Of a stretch of DNA of 64,000 bases, positions 29,866 to 41,411 are shown one piece after another; position 1 is the first letter of the stretch, and every line of letters starts with the position of its first letter. Location of the stretch: NCBI GenBank assembly GCA_021234155.1, contig JAJEKV010000187.1, positions 372,001 through 436,000 on the forward strand, given 5' to 3'. A program made the translations under genes and the position numbers. The notes beneath the pieces are model-generated. The model saw only the letters and a list, made by a program, of their open reading frames with translations. It was not told the origin of the DNA and did no database searches. This DNA is from Isoetes taiwanensis (Eukaryota > Streptophyta > Lycopodiopsida > Isoetales > Isoetaceae).

Positions 29866-30417
29866 CAAGTTGTTTTTACCAACCATATAGCTGAGCAAAT
29901 GCTAAAACAAGAAGAGCATGATCCTGGTCCTTTCACCTACACTGCAAAGGTTGGTAACCAGATCCTAAACAAGGTATTATTAGATGGAGGTTCACCTTTG
30001 AATGTCATGCCACAACATATCATGAAGCTCAGTGGTTTGGAAGTAGACAAAAAAGCCCCTATGATCTTAAAATCCTTCTCAAACTCAAGAATCAATCCTT
30101 TAGGTATGGTGAGTGATGTGGCAATTGACAGTGAAGGAATCAAAGTGGCTGCAAATTTTGTTGTTGTGGCATTTGAGGTAGCTAATGAAAAGTCAGAAAT
30201 TTATGACTTGCTATTGGGGAGAAGATGGCTATCAACTGTGGATGCAAGACCAGCTTGGTCAAAGGGAGAATGTACCATCTCGGATGGAAAGAGAACTGTT
30301 ACACTTTTCAACAAACTAGGTGAGTATGAATCTTACCACTTTATTCAAGAGGAGATGTTGATTCCCAGGCAAATTGGAGAGTACTTTGTCGAGACTAGAG
30401 GAGGAAATGCACCTTAG
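29866..30417 (+). CDS. Protease region of element C
   Basis: The frame is open from 29866, in phase with gag across the insertion. It contains QMLKQEEHDPGPF, then VLLDGGSPLNVMPQHIM. There the usual D(S/T)G loop is DGGS, as in many Tat/Athila-type proteases. YDLLLGRRWL marks the second half. The frame stops at 30417, so pol continues only after a break. The first internal ATG is at 29899, but the domain clearly extends upstream. Confidence 0.75.
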   Translation, partial: QVVFTNHIAEQMLKQEEHDPGPFTYTAKVGNQILNKVLLDGGSPLNVMPQHIMKLSGLEVDKKAPMILKSFSNSRINPLGMVSDVAIDSEGIKVAANFVVVAFEVANEKSEIYDLLLGRRWLSTVDARPAWSKGECTISDGKRTVTLFNKLGEYESYHFIQEEMLIPRQIGEYFVETRGGNAP

Positions 30418-30489
30418 AGCTCACAAAAGAACCTTTTGAAGGAGAACCTGCCCTTGGAGGTGCACAAAGGTATGCAAAAAGAAATGAGT

Positions 30490-30880
30490 GCTTACATGTG
30501 GTTTGATGGGGGTGTGTCAAAAAGCATCTGCTGCAATAATAAAAGACAAAGATAATAGATTGTTAGCCAAGGTAAGGAGAATCTATCAGAATCTGACTTC
30601 AAATATGGCAGAATATAAGGCACTAATTGCAGGACTTCAAGAAGCTAATCATTTAGGTGTGACTAACCTTGTTGTCTTTGAAGATTCTCAACTCATATGC
30701 AGGTAGATTGAAGGACAATACCAGACAAAGAATGAAGAAATGATAAAACTCAAGGATCAAGCACTGGAGGCATTAGCAAAGTTCTCAACATGGGAATTGC
30801 AGCACATACCATCTGAGGCAGATTCCCTATGCAGAGATGTACTTTTGGAGCATCTAGCTGAAGGAGCCATCAAGGAGGAA
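30490..30880 (+). pseudogene. Additional RNase H placed before RT (element C)
   Basis: Pieces make a bacterial/archaeal-like RNase H fold: WFDGGVSK with the first catalytic Asp, KASAAIIKD, SNMAEYKALIAGLQEA with the Glu, VVFEDSQLIC with the next Asp, EGQYQTKNEEM, and IPSEADSLCRDVL with the last Asp. One frameshift near 30515 and a stop at 30704 interrupt it. Tat-like plant elements carry such an extra RNase H, but in the ones I know it lies after the RT-RNase H pair. Here it lies between protease and RT. Confidence 0.7.
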
Positions 30881-32117
30881 GATTTGGAGGATGAGGAACT
30901 TCAGCAACTCTATCCAATCTTGGTAATCAATGCAAGCTCTGAAAAAGTGGTAAGGGAAATCAAGGTGAGAAAGAATAATGAAGATAGGGTCTTGTATGTA
31001 GGAGATGTGTTCAAAGAAGAAGAGAGGGAAGCATTTGTAAGTTTTTTTAACACTTGGAATGATGTTTTTGCTTGGGATTACAAGGAATTGTTAGGAATAG
31101 ATAAGAGTGTTTGTGAATTTGAGATTAAGATAAAAGAAAAATCAAAGCCAGTTGTGCAAAAGCTTAAGAGAATTAACACTTCTTTGTTAGATCTCATTAG
31201 GGAAGAACTTTTCAAAATGAAGGATGATGGAGTTATAAAGGAAATCATTATCCCTGATTGGTTATCTTGCATTGTGCCTGTTGAAAAAAAGAACAAAACC
31301 ATTAGGATATGCATTGATTATAGGGATTTAAACAAAGCAACAATAAAAGACTGTTACCCTTTGCCTTTTCTTGAGGAGGTATTGCAAGCAGTTGCAGGGA
31401 AGGAAGTCTATTCATTCTTGGATGGCTTCTCGGGTTTCAACCAGATCAGCATCAAAGAAGAAGACCAAACCAAGACATCTTTTGTCACGCTTTGGGGAAC
31501 TTTTGCCATGAAGAGAATGCCCTTTGGGCTCATGAATGCATCTGCCACATTTCAAAGAGCAATGGACACCATTTTCAAGGATATGGCTCCTAATTTATTC
31601 AGAGTTTACCTAGATGATATTTGTGTCAATACTAAGCTAAAAGATCACATGACATACCTCACACAACTTTGTTCTTTGTGTAGGAAAGGGGGAGTAAGTT
31701 TAAACCCAAGAAAATGCATCTTGAGATTTGCTTGGGCATGAAGTCTCAGATCAGGGGATCCAGGTAGCAGAGAGCAAGATTCAAGCCCTCAGGAACTTGG
31801 CACCACCCGAAACCATCAAGCAAGTCAAGAGCTTTCTAGGCATGACAAGTTTCTTAAGGATGTATGTGCCACATTTCTCTCACACATTCTATCCTATTAC
31901 AAGCTTGACCAAGGGAAGGAAGTTTTCAAAGAAAGAAAGTAAGTTCATACCTGTAGAGTGGACAGAAGCCTGTCAAACGTCCTTTGAGGCAATCATTGAG
32001 GCCATCTGCAAATCAACCTTGCTCAAACCACCAGACACATCTGAACCCTTTCAAGCCTACCTGAGTGTGACCAAGAAGGCTGTAGGCCTTGCTCTGATGC
32101 AAGAGACAACATTGTGA
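30881..32117 (+). pseudogene. Reverse transcriptase of element C
   Basis: The frame to 31741 has ICIDYRDLNKATIKDCYPLP, YSFLDGFSGFNQISIKEEDQ, MPFGLMNASATFQRAM and VYLDDICV with the YLDD catalytic box. It shifts near 31735 into a second frame (GHEVSDQGIQVAESKIQAL, VKSFLGMTSFLRMYVPHFS) ending 32117. The domain is otherwise complete. Motif sequence separates it clearly from the chromovirus RT of copies A and B. Confidence 0.88.
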
Positions 32118-32587
32118 CCTTTTCCAGCAAATTTTGGTCTGATACTGAAATGAGATATGCCAGACTTGAGAAAAGTCAAAGCTCACTCGATGTATTTGTT
32201 TGACAAACAGGGGACACCGATCCAAAACAAGAAAACTCAAGTGTTCACGAAGCAAAACCCATTGCCTCTGCTCTTTGCAAAGAAGCCACAGAAAGCCAAA
32301 CTATGCAGGTGGGCTTGCAAAGTGCAAAATTATGATATAGACATCCAGGTAACTCATAAATCTATAGATCCTAGTTCTTGTCTTACTAATGTTTTGTTTG
32401 AGCATGAAGACTTGGAGGATTTAGACAAAGACTCACAAAGAGGCCACAATTGGCCTACTTGAAGAAGAAGACGGCAACAAGCTATTAGAAACTTTCTTGA
32501 AAGGGAAGAACTCCCCAAAGAATCGAAACTCGAGCCAACACGGAGATTCAAAGACAAGGCCAAGAAATTCGACTAATTGGTGATATT
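32118..32587 (+). pseudogene. RNase H remnant and linker (element C)
   Basis: VTFSSKFWSDTEMRYA-like sequence at 32117-32160 fits the NRHRYS-type end of a Ty3/gypsy RNase H. CRWACKVQNYDIDIQVTHKS near 32300 fits the WL..YDI.... segment before integrase. Much of the domain is missing or broken. Confidence 0.5.
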
Positions 32588-33497
32588 TTGTGCAGGGTAA
32601 ATAAAGAAGGAGTTTTACTAAGATGTGTGGACAACTTTGAAGCAGAATTGGTACTAAAAGCCTGCCATGAGGGTGTATGTGGAGGTCACTTTGCTGCAGA
32701 CACAACTGCCAAAAAGATACTTAGATCAGATTACTATTGGCCCTCAATCTTCAAAGATTGCTTTGAAACCATCAGAAGTTGCCACAAGTGCCAAATCTTT
32801 GGGAAAAGGATTCTTCAGCCCGCTATCTCCAGGACCCTTCCAGGTCTGGGGATTAGACTTTATAGGTCCTATAGACCCTCCTTCTTCTGCTCTTCATGAG
32901 TTTATATTGGTAGCCACTGATTATTTCACAAAATGGGCAGAAGCTGCGCCACTGAGACAAGCCAATGCCCTGACAACAGCCAGGTTCCTTCATGAAAACA
33001 TATGTGCCAGATTTGGCATTCCCTTGAAGCTAATATCAGACAGAGGTTCACAATTTGTCAATGAAGTGATTGACAACCTACTTTGCACCCTCAAGATCAA
33101 ACATGCAAAGAGTTCAACATATTATCCTCAAGGAAATGGCCAGGCAGAGTCAACAAACAAGGTACTTAAGTCAATTCGCAAAAAAAAAGTAAGCATATCC
33201 ATAAAGGATTGGCATTTAAGGTTAACTGATGCATTATGGGCCTACAGAACCACCACAAAGCATGCTACTAAGCATACCCCATTCAGTTTGGTTTATGGCA
33301 TTGAAGCTGTACTGCCTATAGAGTTAGAATTGCCTTCTTTAAGAATGGCACATATTATTAACCTCAAAATGGAGGATGCTTTGCAAGACAGGTTCATTAG
33401 GTTGATGCAACTTGAAGAACACAGGTATGATGCTGAAAATGCAGTCCTGTTAAAGAAAGCCAAGGATATGGCAGCATTCAAGGCAGCTCACAGATAG
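32588..33497 (+). pseudogene. Integrase of element C
   Basis: Zinc-binding residues appear in ACHEGVCGGHFAADTTAKKI and SCHKCQIFG (first frame, to about 32800). A shift joins the frame 32667-33497. That frame has WGLDFIGPIDPPS with the first catalytic Asp, KLISDRGSQFVNEV with the second and NGQAESTNKVLK with the Glu. The family motif TKHTPFSLVYGIEAVLPIE follows. One frameshift near 32780 and a stop at 33497 keep it from being intact. Confidence 0.85.
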
Positions 33498-33520
33498 GCA
33501 CCATAAAAATAGGAGAACTT

Positions 33521-33727
33521 GTGTTAAAGTGGAACAAGGCCAGAGAAAAGATTGCAAGAAAGTTTAAAAATCTATGGGAGGGAACCTATGAGGTCATTGG
33601 TGAGGCTGGCAGGGAGTCTTATTGGCTCAAGGACCTCACTGATGGCCAAGAATTGCCAAATCCCTTCAATATCCTTCACTTAAAGAGGTACTGGCAACAA
33701 CATGTTGCCTTGAGTCTATTTGAATAG
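33521..33727 (+). CDS. Integrase C-terminal segment (element C)
   Basis: KFKNLWEGTYEVIGEAGRES is the GP.-type C-terminal segment of this integrase family (usually KL...WEGPY.V). It ends NILHLKRYWQ, the normal end of Tat-like pol. No chromodomain follows. It is separated from the core by one stop at 33497. Confidence 0.7.
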   Translation: MLKWNKAREKIARKFKNLWEGTYEVIGEAGRESYWLKDLTDGQELPNPFNILHLKRYWQQHVALSLFE

Positions 33728-35293
33728 TCCTACTTACAGAAAATTAGGTAGTTGTAGGATAGATCAGACTTAGCTAGGCCTAGGTTTACTTTCTTTTATG
33801 CAACAGTACTTTCCTTACTTCCTAACTATGTGTGCTTCTCAGGAAAATAGAAAACAGACCTTCAAACATGCTTAAACTAATAGCAGGTCACACACTTTAC
33901 CATGCAGGTTCACCCTTCAAAGCACTCACAAACATATGATCTGCTCAGAGTTGGCAAAAATCCATCACAAGCCCCGCCCCCATCTCCATTTCCTTCAAAA
34001 CCAGGTTGAAACTGCCACCATACCTCCATATGGCAGTCACATTCCTAACAAGATTATCATTTTGTCATGCAGGTTCACCACTTGATTCATTCATATTCAT
34101 CTGACCACTCAAACAGCCTTTCTTCCATCACCCTTGCTCCCATACACACACTCTTTGTCCCTAAGCATTGCCAACCATTTCCCCACATTGGCAAGCTCTT
34201 TTGGAGAACACTACATCCATTTCACACCCCCTCTATTTGTTTAGCATGATGCTGCCACTTTGTGGCAGCATGTAAGAACAACTTCACAAGAAATCACAAG
34301 GAGATCAAGTTACATGCACAAGACCTTCCTTTTTGGAGCTCATTGTTTAGGTATGAAGACAAGTTTTAGCACCAAGTTGAAGACCAATGGAGAACATGCA
34401 AAGGAGCATCCAAGTTGGCAAGAAGAATTAAGACGTGAGTCAAAGGCTAAAAGAGAAGTCAAAGAGAGAAGACCACTAGTCAAAGATTGGAAGACCCCCA
34501 AAGAGTATGATATTTTGTCACCTTTTGAGATTTTGGCATGGCATTGTTCACATCCATACTCACACCTCATATCCCTTCTTCATCCCATTTCCATAGCTCA
34601 AAGCCTTTTTTCCTAGGTCAAATCTCACACACTCCATACTTCATGCTCATGCACCATGTGAACACATCCATCACATACACACTTCATAATCCATCACCAT
34701 GCACATGAAAAGCTTGAAAAAAATTGCTCCAAGATGGTCACTTTCAAGCCAATCTCGTCATTCTCTCTCTAAAAAAGAAAGGGAAGGTCAAAAGATTCAT
34801 CACATCATTGCTTCAAAACCAAAGAAATGGTCAAAGACCAAGTCTCAAAGATCCTAAGTTGATTAGCTCAAAAAAAGGCTAGGTCAAAGTCGAAAAGTCT
34901 TTATTCATTGCCACCTCACCATCAAAATCATTTACACCATCCACATCATCACCAAATCACCTCACACGTGTCATTCACACTTTTGCACACCTCATCAAGA
35001 TTTGACCTAGGGAAACTTTCTTTGACACCTTGCCTTCCACATCACCATGCCACATCATCACCATTGCCAAGTCATCACCCTTATGCCACTTCACCTTATA
35101 CACCATGGAAAAAAGGGACAAAAAATGAAGTAGCTTATTTTCAAATTTTGTTTTTTCCACCTGAAGCTTGTTTCTAGCCCTTGATTTAGGCATTCTCGGG
35201 ATTCGCGCCACACCCCATTCTTGCAAAAAATTACTTTGGCTGCCCCCAAAAAAAAAATCCACTTCATTTTCTGGCCAACCCCATTTCGCCGCA
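33728..35293 (+). other. 3' non-coding region of element C
   Basis: No gene was recognised in 1.5 kb. It contains CA-rich low-complexity sequence (CACCATCACC types near 34900-35090). A poly(A) run lies at 35245. A conventional polypurine tract next to the LTR is not obvious. Confidence 0.5.
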
Positions 35294-36688
35294 TGGAAAT
35301 CCGCCGAGCCTATTTGTTGTACGCCTGTGGGATATTCATCCTGGTTTTTCTTCAAGAACCCTAAGAAAATTGATGGCAAGATCCGAAAATCTAGCCTAAC
35401 TAACATGCAAATCATGACCAAACCGGCCCGATTTAACCCTTTTCATGCCAAGAACTTCGCAAGAACAATAAAAACTCCATTTGTTACTGTCAGAGATAGA
35501 AATCGAGCCACGTAAGGGGTTTCATTCAAAAAGGGGACATCAATTTCTAAGGCAATCATGGCTACAACACCTCAACTGACTATTCTACAGGTCAAGAAAA
35601 ATTTTAGCAGGAAGAAAAGGCCAAATCCAACCCGTTTCACCAAGAACCGACCAGAAATTATCGGGTTTAAGAGAATGATCGGGCTTCAGGGATTCTTCGA
35701 GCACCACAGTGCCTTGAGTGATCAAATCCAACATCCTACTGATTGGAATGTCAGTTTGCCATGCATTGCCTCCTTGTGTCAGATTTCTTGAAGATCTGAT
35801 GCAATAAAGTCTTATATTATCCTTTGAAGTTATGTTTCATGAATTTTCCTATGCCAACCTTGGAAGCTCCTTTGAATGAAAATTTGAAGTTGGTAAAGTA
35901 TGTGCATTGTATTGATCCAAAGTTCGAGTATTGGAAGCACCATCTATGCCATAGCAGTGCCCGAGTCTCAACAACAAAAGTATCTGTGGTTTGTATAACT
36001 TATCTGGGTTTAAATATTAATCTAGAGTGCATATTTCATTACTGCATTGTTTAGTTACTGGAAATTCATTCTAAAATAAAAAAATTTTAGCCAAACAACA
36101 TTTTATGTCAAGTCTTGTTCACCTACAGCCTGCACCCATCTCTAGCAAGCTGTTTCCTATTCATAAAATCAAAAAAATCATGTTAAGCCTTCTCTCAAAG
36201 CTTGTTTTCTAGCTCTGTCTCAGACTGTCACAAAAAAACTGCAAAAAATTGCATTTTTGCACACAGTAGCAATTTTTCTGTTGTTTTAAGTTGATGTACA
36301 TGTCCTACATGTTAGACAGAGGATGTCAAAGAAAGAAATTCTGAAAGAATCCTCACACTCTCTCATCTGCAAATTCAAGCTCTCTGCCAGTTCTATTGAC
36401 CAAAAAATTGACCCGAAATGAAGGCGTATTTTCACCTAGTTCTGGTCAACCTTTTGCCTTTGACTTTTGCAAAAATCTTCCAGAGTCTTCTAAGGACCTA
36501 TTGCAAGTGTTTCCTATCTCATTTGGCAATCAAAGTTTGGTGGACAGTTTTTTCTTGTTTAGGGTTAGCTTGTTCACAAGCAAATTTGAGTTGATTTGTG
36601 CAGGGATCTAGCTACAGATTGGTTGCCTTAAGCAACCTGGAGGTTCTCAACCACTGAGATTGAAGGTTTGCCAGGAATACCTTCAACA
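35294..36688 (+). repeat. Element C 3' LTR
   Basis: TGGAAATCCGCCGAG...ACCTTCAACA. It pairs with 12640-14070 and is 36 bp shorter through small deletions. The flank on the right is the purine tract. The left flank of the 5' LTR is not purine-rich, so no target-site duplication is seen. Confidence 0.85.
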
Positions 36689-36990
36689 GAAGGAAAAAGG
36701 GCGTGGAAAATGGAAAGAGAAAAGAAGGGGAAGGAAGCAAAAAAGGACACTAAAAAAGAGGAAACGGGTGGGAAAAGGTAGAAAAGAGAAGGGAAAAAGG
36801 GGAAGAGAAAAAAAAGAGAAAGAAGGGAAAAGAAAAAAGGAGGGGGAAAGGGGAAAGGAACAGAAAAAACGGCAAAAGGAAAAGAGGAAGGGAAAAAGGA
36901 AAGAGAGAAAGTGTAAGAAAAAGGGAAAAAGGAACGGAAAAAGAATAAAGGAGGAGGAAATGGAAGGAAAAGGCCATGGGAAAAAGGGAA
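36689..36990 (+). repeat. Polypurine satellite-like tract, part 1
   Basis: About 300 bases of nearly pure A and G on the plus strand (AAGGAAAAAGGG types), starting at the end of the element C LTR. A GGAGGAGGAAATGGAAGGAA block and GCCATGGGAAAAAGG near its end recur in part 2. Confidence 0.85.
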
Positions 36991-37434
36991 TACAATAGAA
37001 TAGAATAGAATAGAATAGAATAGAATAGGTTTTTAGCGTCCACGGAGACCAATTGGCCTATGGGACCCAAACAAAAAGAGAGCAGCAAGCATATTACTGA
37101 CAGGATTAAAAAACCCCCGCCCCGAAGGGTTTTCGAGGGAAAAACCTTAGCAGTAATAAACATGCTGGCACACTGTACAATTGCATAGGACAGTTCAATA
37201 CCGTCCCGTAGGACACAAACGAGTCCGTGCATCCATAACCTCCTGGAGGTACGACCCCAACAAACCCACTGACGCCATAGTCAATAACTGATGCAACGGC
37301 TGGCCAGGCACTAGTAATCGAACATATCGCTCTCAGATATGGGCAAATACTGGGCAGATTTGGAGGGCATGACATTCATCCTCAATCGCGCCCTGGTGGC
37401 AACACTGGCAAGAAAGGGTGGGACAATGAGAGGA
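36991..37434 (-). mobile_element. LINE 3' fragment inside the purine tract
   Basis: On the minus strand it starts with CQCCHQGAIEDECHALQICP (the CX2C...HX4C zinc pattern of LINE ORF2 ends) near 37430. It ends with the same 3' block and ATTCT pentamer tail as the LINE at 1-2795. It is an extreme 5' truncation of that family, with purine tract on both sides. Confidence 0.8.
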
Positions 37435-38560
37435 AAAAAAGATACTATAAAATGAGGAAGAAAAAAAAAGGTGGGGAAATGGGAAGGGAAACAAGACATG
37501 AGAAAAAGAAAATGAAAAGAGAAAAGAAAAAAGACGGGGAGATGAGGACATGGAAGGGAGAAAGAGCCCGTGAGAAAGTGGAAGAGAGAAAGGTGGAGAG
37601 AGGAGGAAAATGGAGGGAAAAAAGGCAATTGAGAAAAGGGAAAGAAAAAGGCAAAGGGTGAAAAGGAAGCAAAGGAGATAAGAGAAAAAGAAAGTCGAAA
37701 GGAAAAAGGGCACGGGGAAAAGGAAAAAGAGAAGGGAAAAAAAAGGAAGAGAGAAATGGTGAGGAGAGGGAGAAAGGGAAGGCATGGGAAAAAGGAAACA
37801 GAATGGGAAAAGAACAAAGGAGGAGGAAAGGGAAGGAAAAAAAACCATGAGGAGAAGGGAAAGAGGGAAATGGTGGTAAAAAGGAAGGAAAATAGGGGAA
37901 TCGAAAAAAGGTGGGGAAAAGGAAAGGGAAAAAAGGCATGAGAAGAAGGAAGAGGGAGGGGAGAGGAGGAAATAGAAGGGAAAAATGACACAGAAAAAAG
38001 GGAAAGCAAGAAAGAGTGGGGAGAGAAGGAAAAGCGAGGGAAAAGGAAACTGAAGCGAAGGAGAGGGGAGAAAAGAAAAATAAAAAAAGGTAAAAGGATA
38101 AAGAAAAGATGTGAAAAGGGTATAGGAAAAAAGGAAAGGGGGAAATAAAAAAAGGCAAAAAGGGAAAAGCTAGGAGTGGGAAAATAGAAAAGGGAAAAGA
38201 GAAATGTAAAAAAAAAGGGGGAAAAGAGAAAGGAGAATGGGAAAAAGAAGCATGGAGAAGGGCAAATGGGAAAGGGAAAAATTAAGGGTAAAACGAGAAA
38301 ATAAAAAGGAGAGAGGAGTGGAACAAAACGGAAGAGAAAAATAGAAAAAAAGAAAAGGAAAAAGCGGGAAATGGGAAAAGGGAATAGGAAAAATGGGAAA
38401 AAGGGCAAAGAAAGAAATGACAAATAAAAATGAGAGAAAAGGGAAAGAAAATAGAAAAGAAAAAACAAGGAAGGGGAAGACAAAAGAGGAAAAACGAAAA
38501 TGGAAAAAATAGGATAGTGGAAAACGGAAAAAGGTAAATGTGGAAATGTAAAAGAGAAAA
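37435..38560 (+). repeat. Polypurine satellite-like tract, part 2
   Basis: Over 1.1 kb almost entirely A and G on one strand. Recurrent blocks such as GGAGGAGGAAA-GGAAGG and CATGAG/CATGGGAAAAAGG at irregular spacing suggest a diverged higher-order repeat. Long frames on the opposite strand (up to 390 codons of Phe/Ser/Pro/Leu) are a composition effect, not genes. Confidence 0.85.
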
Positions 38561-38579
38561 GGGCTTCTGGTGTGGCCTA

Positions 38580-40380
38580 CCCAAGAGCTGGCGTGGCATC
38601 AATAAGGAACCCAGATTGAACCATTTCTTCTAAGGTGCGATGAACATCCACGGGGAGAAATTGGCCATCAGCGAGAAGAAGTGTTTCAAGTCCAAAAGCA
38701 GCACTCGGATTACAGTGAAAAATAGGTCGCCATTGATTTAAGGAATTCATGAGGGCGATGGACAGAAGGATCTAGAGAAATGGCAGCTTTTGTCAAGAAT
38801 TGTGTCAAGCCAGACACAACATTTGTAAGGGTCTTCCAAGACTTTTCATTGGAGGATAGATCCAATTGGTGGTGTTATTCAAGTTAAATTAGTATCCTTC
38901 CAAGCATGAGGCGAACAAAGCAGGGATCCCAACGAAGATCCGTGGTAATATGTGTGGGTGTCCACTCTGCATGAGTTGCCAAGGTGCATGTCCAAAAGGA
39001 AGCGTGCCAGTATGTAGTGAAATACTCATGGCATGGAGGTGCACCAAGGGAAGCATAGGAGCTATCATGAGGTGGCGGATGCATTCGATCTTTCTTTGAT
39101 TGGGCCCGAAAGTCTGCAACAAGGGCTGGATCCAACTGTTTGCAAAGAGCATCCCAATCCTGGCATCCAAGTGTCCGGAGGAGAGGGTTCCTAATCAAGT
39201 GGTATTACCTGATTTTCAAGATATGAGAGGAGGATGCTGAAAATGCCAACATGTAGCCAATCCCATAATTTTCTTGCAACTGTTTTTGAGCACTGTGTAG
39301 AGCTTCCTAAGCCCAAAGGGTCAGGTGTGAATGGAGCTCAAGCATGTAGTCCTTTTGAAGAGCAGTAGCCCAAGTGGGATCAAAAAGATATTTGTTATCT
39401 TGTTGGAGTAACAAAACTGCTGTCCCATTGTCACTGAATGCAGAAGGAGGGCCTTTAGAAAAATTGTCTTGAGAGTGTGTGGGATTAAAATCATGTAAGA
39501 CATAGGCCATGGGTGGAACAATGCGTAGAATAAAGAAATCAGGATCTTCAAAGGCGGTAAGGCACAAAAGAACACCTCTTTCCTCGACTGTAAGGTCGGA
39601 CCATAGACGCAAAAAGTCAATGGTGAGTGAGTCTTCCACAGAACCAGATGCACTGAGCCATCTGATGAGGAAAATATGACGTCTTGCCTTGACATGATTG
39701 AGATAGCCCATTGGTTGAGGAATATGTAGCAAAATAACTGGGGGTTCCAGGGGGAATTGATATAGATGTAAAAATTAACAATTCCTAAAACCATAGATCA
39801 TATATCCCTAAAACAATTGAATAATGGGTTGTATATATAAAAAAAAAAAAAAAAAAACATAGATTCAAGATAAACAATAATCACATTAGCTCACTGGGTA
39901 CATTGGTTAAAGTAGTTTTATTAGGATATTCCCTCAAAACCTTAGGCGAAATCGTATTCATATTTCAAAATCATAGGCATCGGAGTTCTTTGATCTTTCA
40001 TTGAGCATGAGTAGCATGAGAGGGTGAAGCACCCATAGAGGAGACCTGGAGCTGAAGACCAACGATTTCTGTATCTATTATATTTCACAGAATTTTGCAA
40101 TTGAGTTTCCAAGGATTTGGCCTGAAGTTGGACAATAGCCAGCATGCCCTCAAGTGTGGTGATGCGAAGCTGACACTGATTAGTAGCATTTTGTTGAGCA
40201 CTAAATTCTTCTTTAAGACCCTGGTAGAGTGCCAAAGCATCCCCGAGAGTCTGCTCCTTTGCATTGAGTTGAGCCATGAGTGTATCCACTGGAGAGGAGC
40301 ATGGAGGGCCTCAAGAGTGGCCTTAGCCTCTTGTTCCTTCCGAAGTTCCTCATGGGTCCTCGAACATCATAACTAGTTTA
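38580..40380 (-). pseudogene. Unidentified minus-strand pseudogene
   Basis: Reading minus from 40379, a Glu/Lys-rich coiled-coil stretch (EELRKEQEAKATLEALHA, then LMAQLNAKEQTLGDALALYQ and ITTLEGMLAIVQLQAKSLE) is split by one shift. From 39732 to 38884 one frame runs with only two stops. It includes DFLRLWSDLTVEERGVLLCL, TALQKDYMLELHSHLTLWA and LGCQDWDALCKQLDPALVAD. Further coding-like sequence (FLTKAAISLDPSVHRPHEF) follows to about 38750. No family was recognised. It could be a dead host gene or part of an unrecognised element. A 20-base A run lies within it at 39838. Confidence 0.4.
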
Positions 40381-41411
40381 AGGAAAGTGATTTCGATAAC
40401 ACAATTTGTATTTCATGCTAGACATGGTGCAGAGGCTGTGCTAAGAAATAGAAGCAGTTGGTTCTACTTGGGAAATGTTAATATTTGCTATCTGTTTTTG
40501 AAACTAAGGAGGAGGGTATTTGCAAACATGCATTATTTTGGTTTATTGTGTTTGCCAAGAGATGCAAATTGCTTAATCGAAGAGTGTGGAGAAATTCAAG
40601 CATATGGACATATAGAAATAGCTGTGCTCAACATTTTGAGTGAAGCTTTATGATTCAAGCAAAATCCATAATCTTCCACCATCATATAAGATAAGGAATT
40701 GCATCTGCGCTGCGTTTTGGCATGCGGATAAGCATGAATCCCCAAGATCATGCAACCACTGCCACGACACTCCCCACCAGTGCAACAAGCCCTCATGGCC
40801 AAATAACCTACGGCCCTAAATCTAGAGTACCCAAGCCTAACCCAAGAATGCACCAATGTCCATGAGGGACAAACAAAATTTGACAAACGTTAGCCAAAAC
40901 CCTAGCTTCGAACAGCTTTATCATGGTCGTTATATATGCATAGGCCCAGATTCCGTTTCATGATCTTCCACCCTAAATTAGAGCCACCTATCCTGTTCCC
41001 ATCTGGATGTAGCTGCGTAGTTTTGAAAAAATTCCCGCAGATTCCTAACAAAGAACCAGCAGAGTAAAATCTCTGATTGTTGTGCCACATCAGGAACTGC
41101 CCGACTGTAATAGAATGCCAAAACTCAAGAACTTTACTATGGTGAAAGTCTGCAATTCGTCTAAGAATTTCCGGGTTAGTGGAATTTGGGCCTTAATCTA
41201 TTGTCAACATGGTGGTGTTTTAAAGAGGACTAGACTTAGTTGCTTGTGATAAGCAAACGATTACCTATCTTAGACTTTTCTAGTGGAATCAAGCGGCAGG
41301 AGCTCTATTTTCCTGAACGCAGGCAGTTCCGGCAGAACTTAGAATAGCCACCTGCTGCAGTGCAATCTCGCCTTATGAATTTTGAGCTTTTGGGGTTTCA
41401 CACTTTTGGGT
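40381..41411. other. Intergenic region with a decayed minus-strand frame
   Basis: On the minus strand 41130-40600 is almost open (two adjacent stops near 40900) and reads, for example, FYSAGSLLGICGNFFKTTQL and WTLVHSWVRLGYSRFRAVGY. No family was recognised. The plus strand should contain the promoter of the URI gene. An ATG at 41375 starts a short upstream frame that overlaps the URI start out of phase. Confidence 0.35.

Larger units (their letters stand above)
12640..36688 (+). mobile_element. Element C: Ty3/gypsy retrotransposon split by copy B
   Basis: It has paired LTRs (12640-14070 and 35294-36688), a primer-binding site, gag (14191-15248), then, beyond the nested copy B, protease, an extra RNase H, RT, RNase H and integrase (29866-33727). 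Gag and the protease frame meet in phase across the insertion (SSIRY / QVVFTN). Without copy B the element is about 9.4 kb. The two-knuckle gag, the additional RNase H and the integrase lacking a chromodomain suggest the Tat-like branch of plant Ty3/gypsy. Flanks show no clear target-site duplication. Confidence 0.85.

Noticed and set aside
37311-38483. A 390-codon minus-strand frame and other long Phe/Ser/Pro/Leu frames
   Set aside because: They read the complement of an A/G-only tract, which cannot easily contain stop codons. No motif or start context supports a gene.
39888-39930. A second tRNA-like box A (TAGCTCACTGGG)
   Set aside because: No box B at the proper distance, so a SINE cannot be supported.
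40387-40653. 88-codon plus-strand frame before the URI gene
   Set aside because: No motif, no promoter signal, and composition is not protein-like; the minus strand in the area looks more like a decayed coding sequence.
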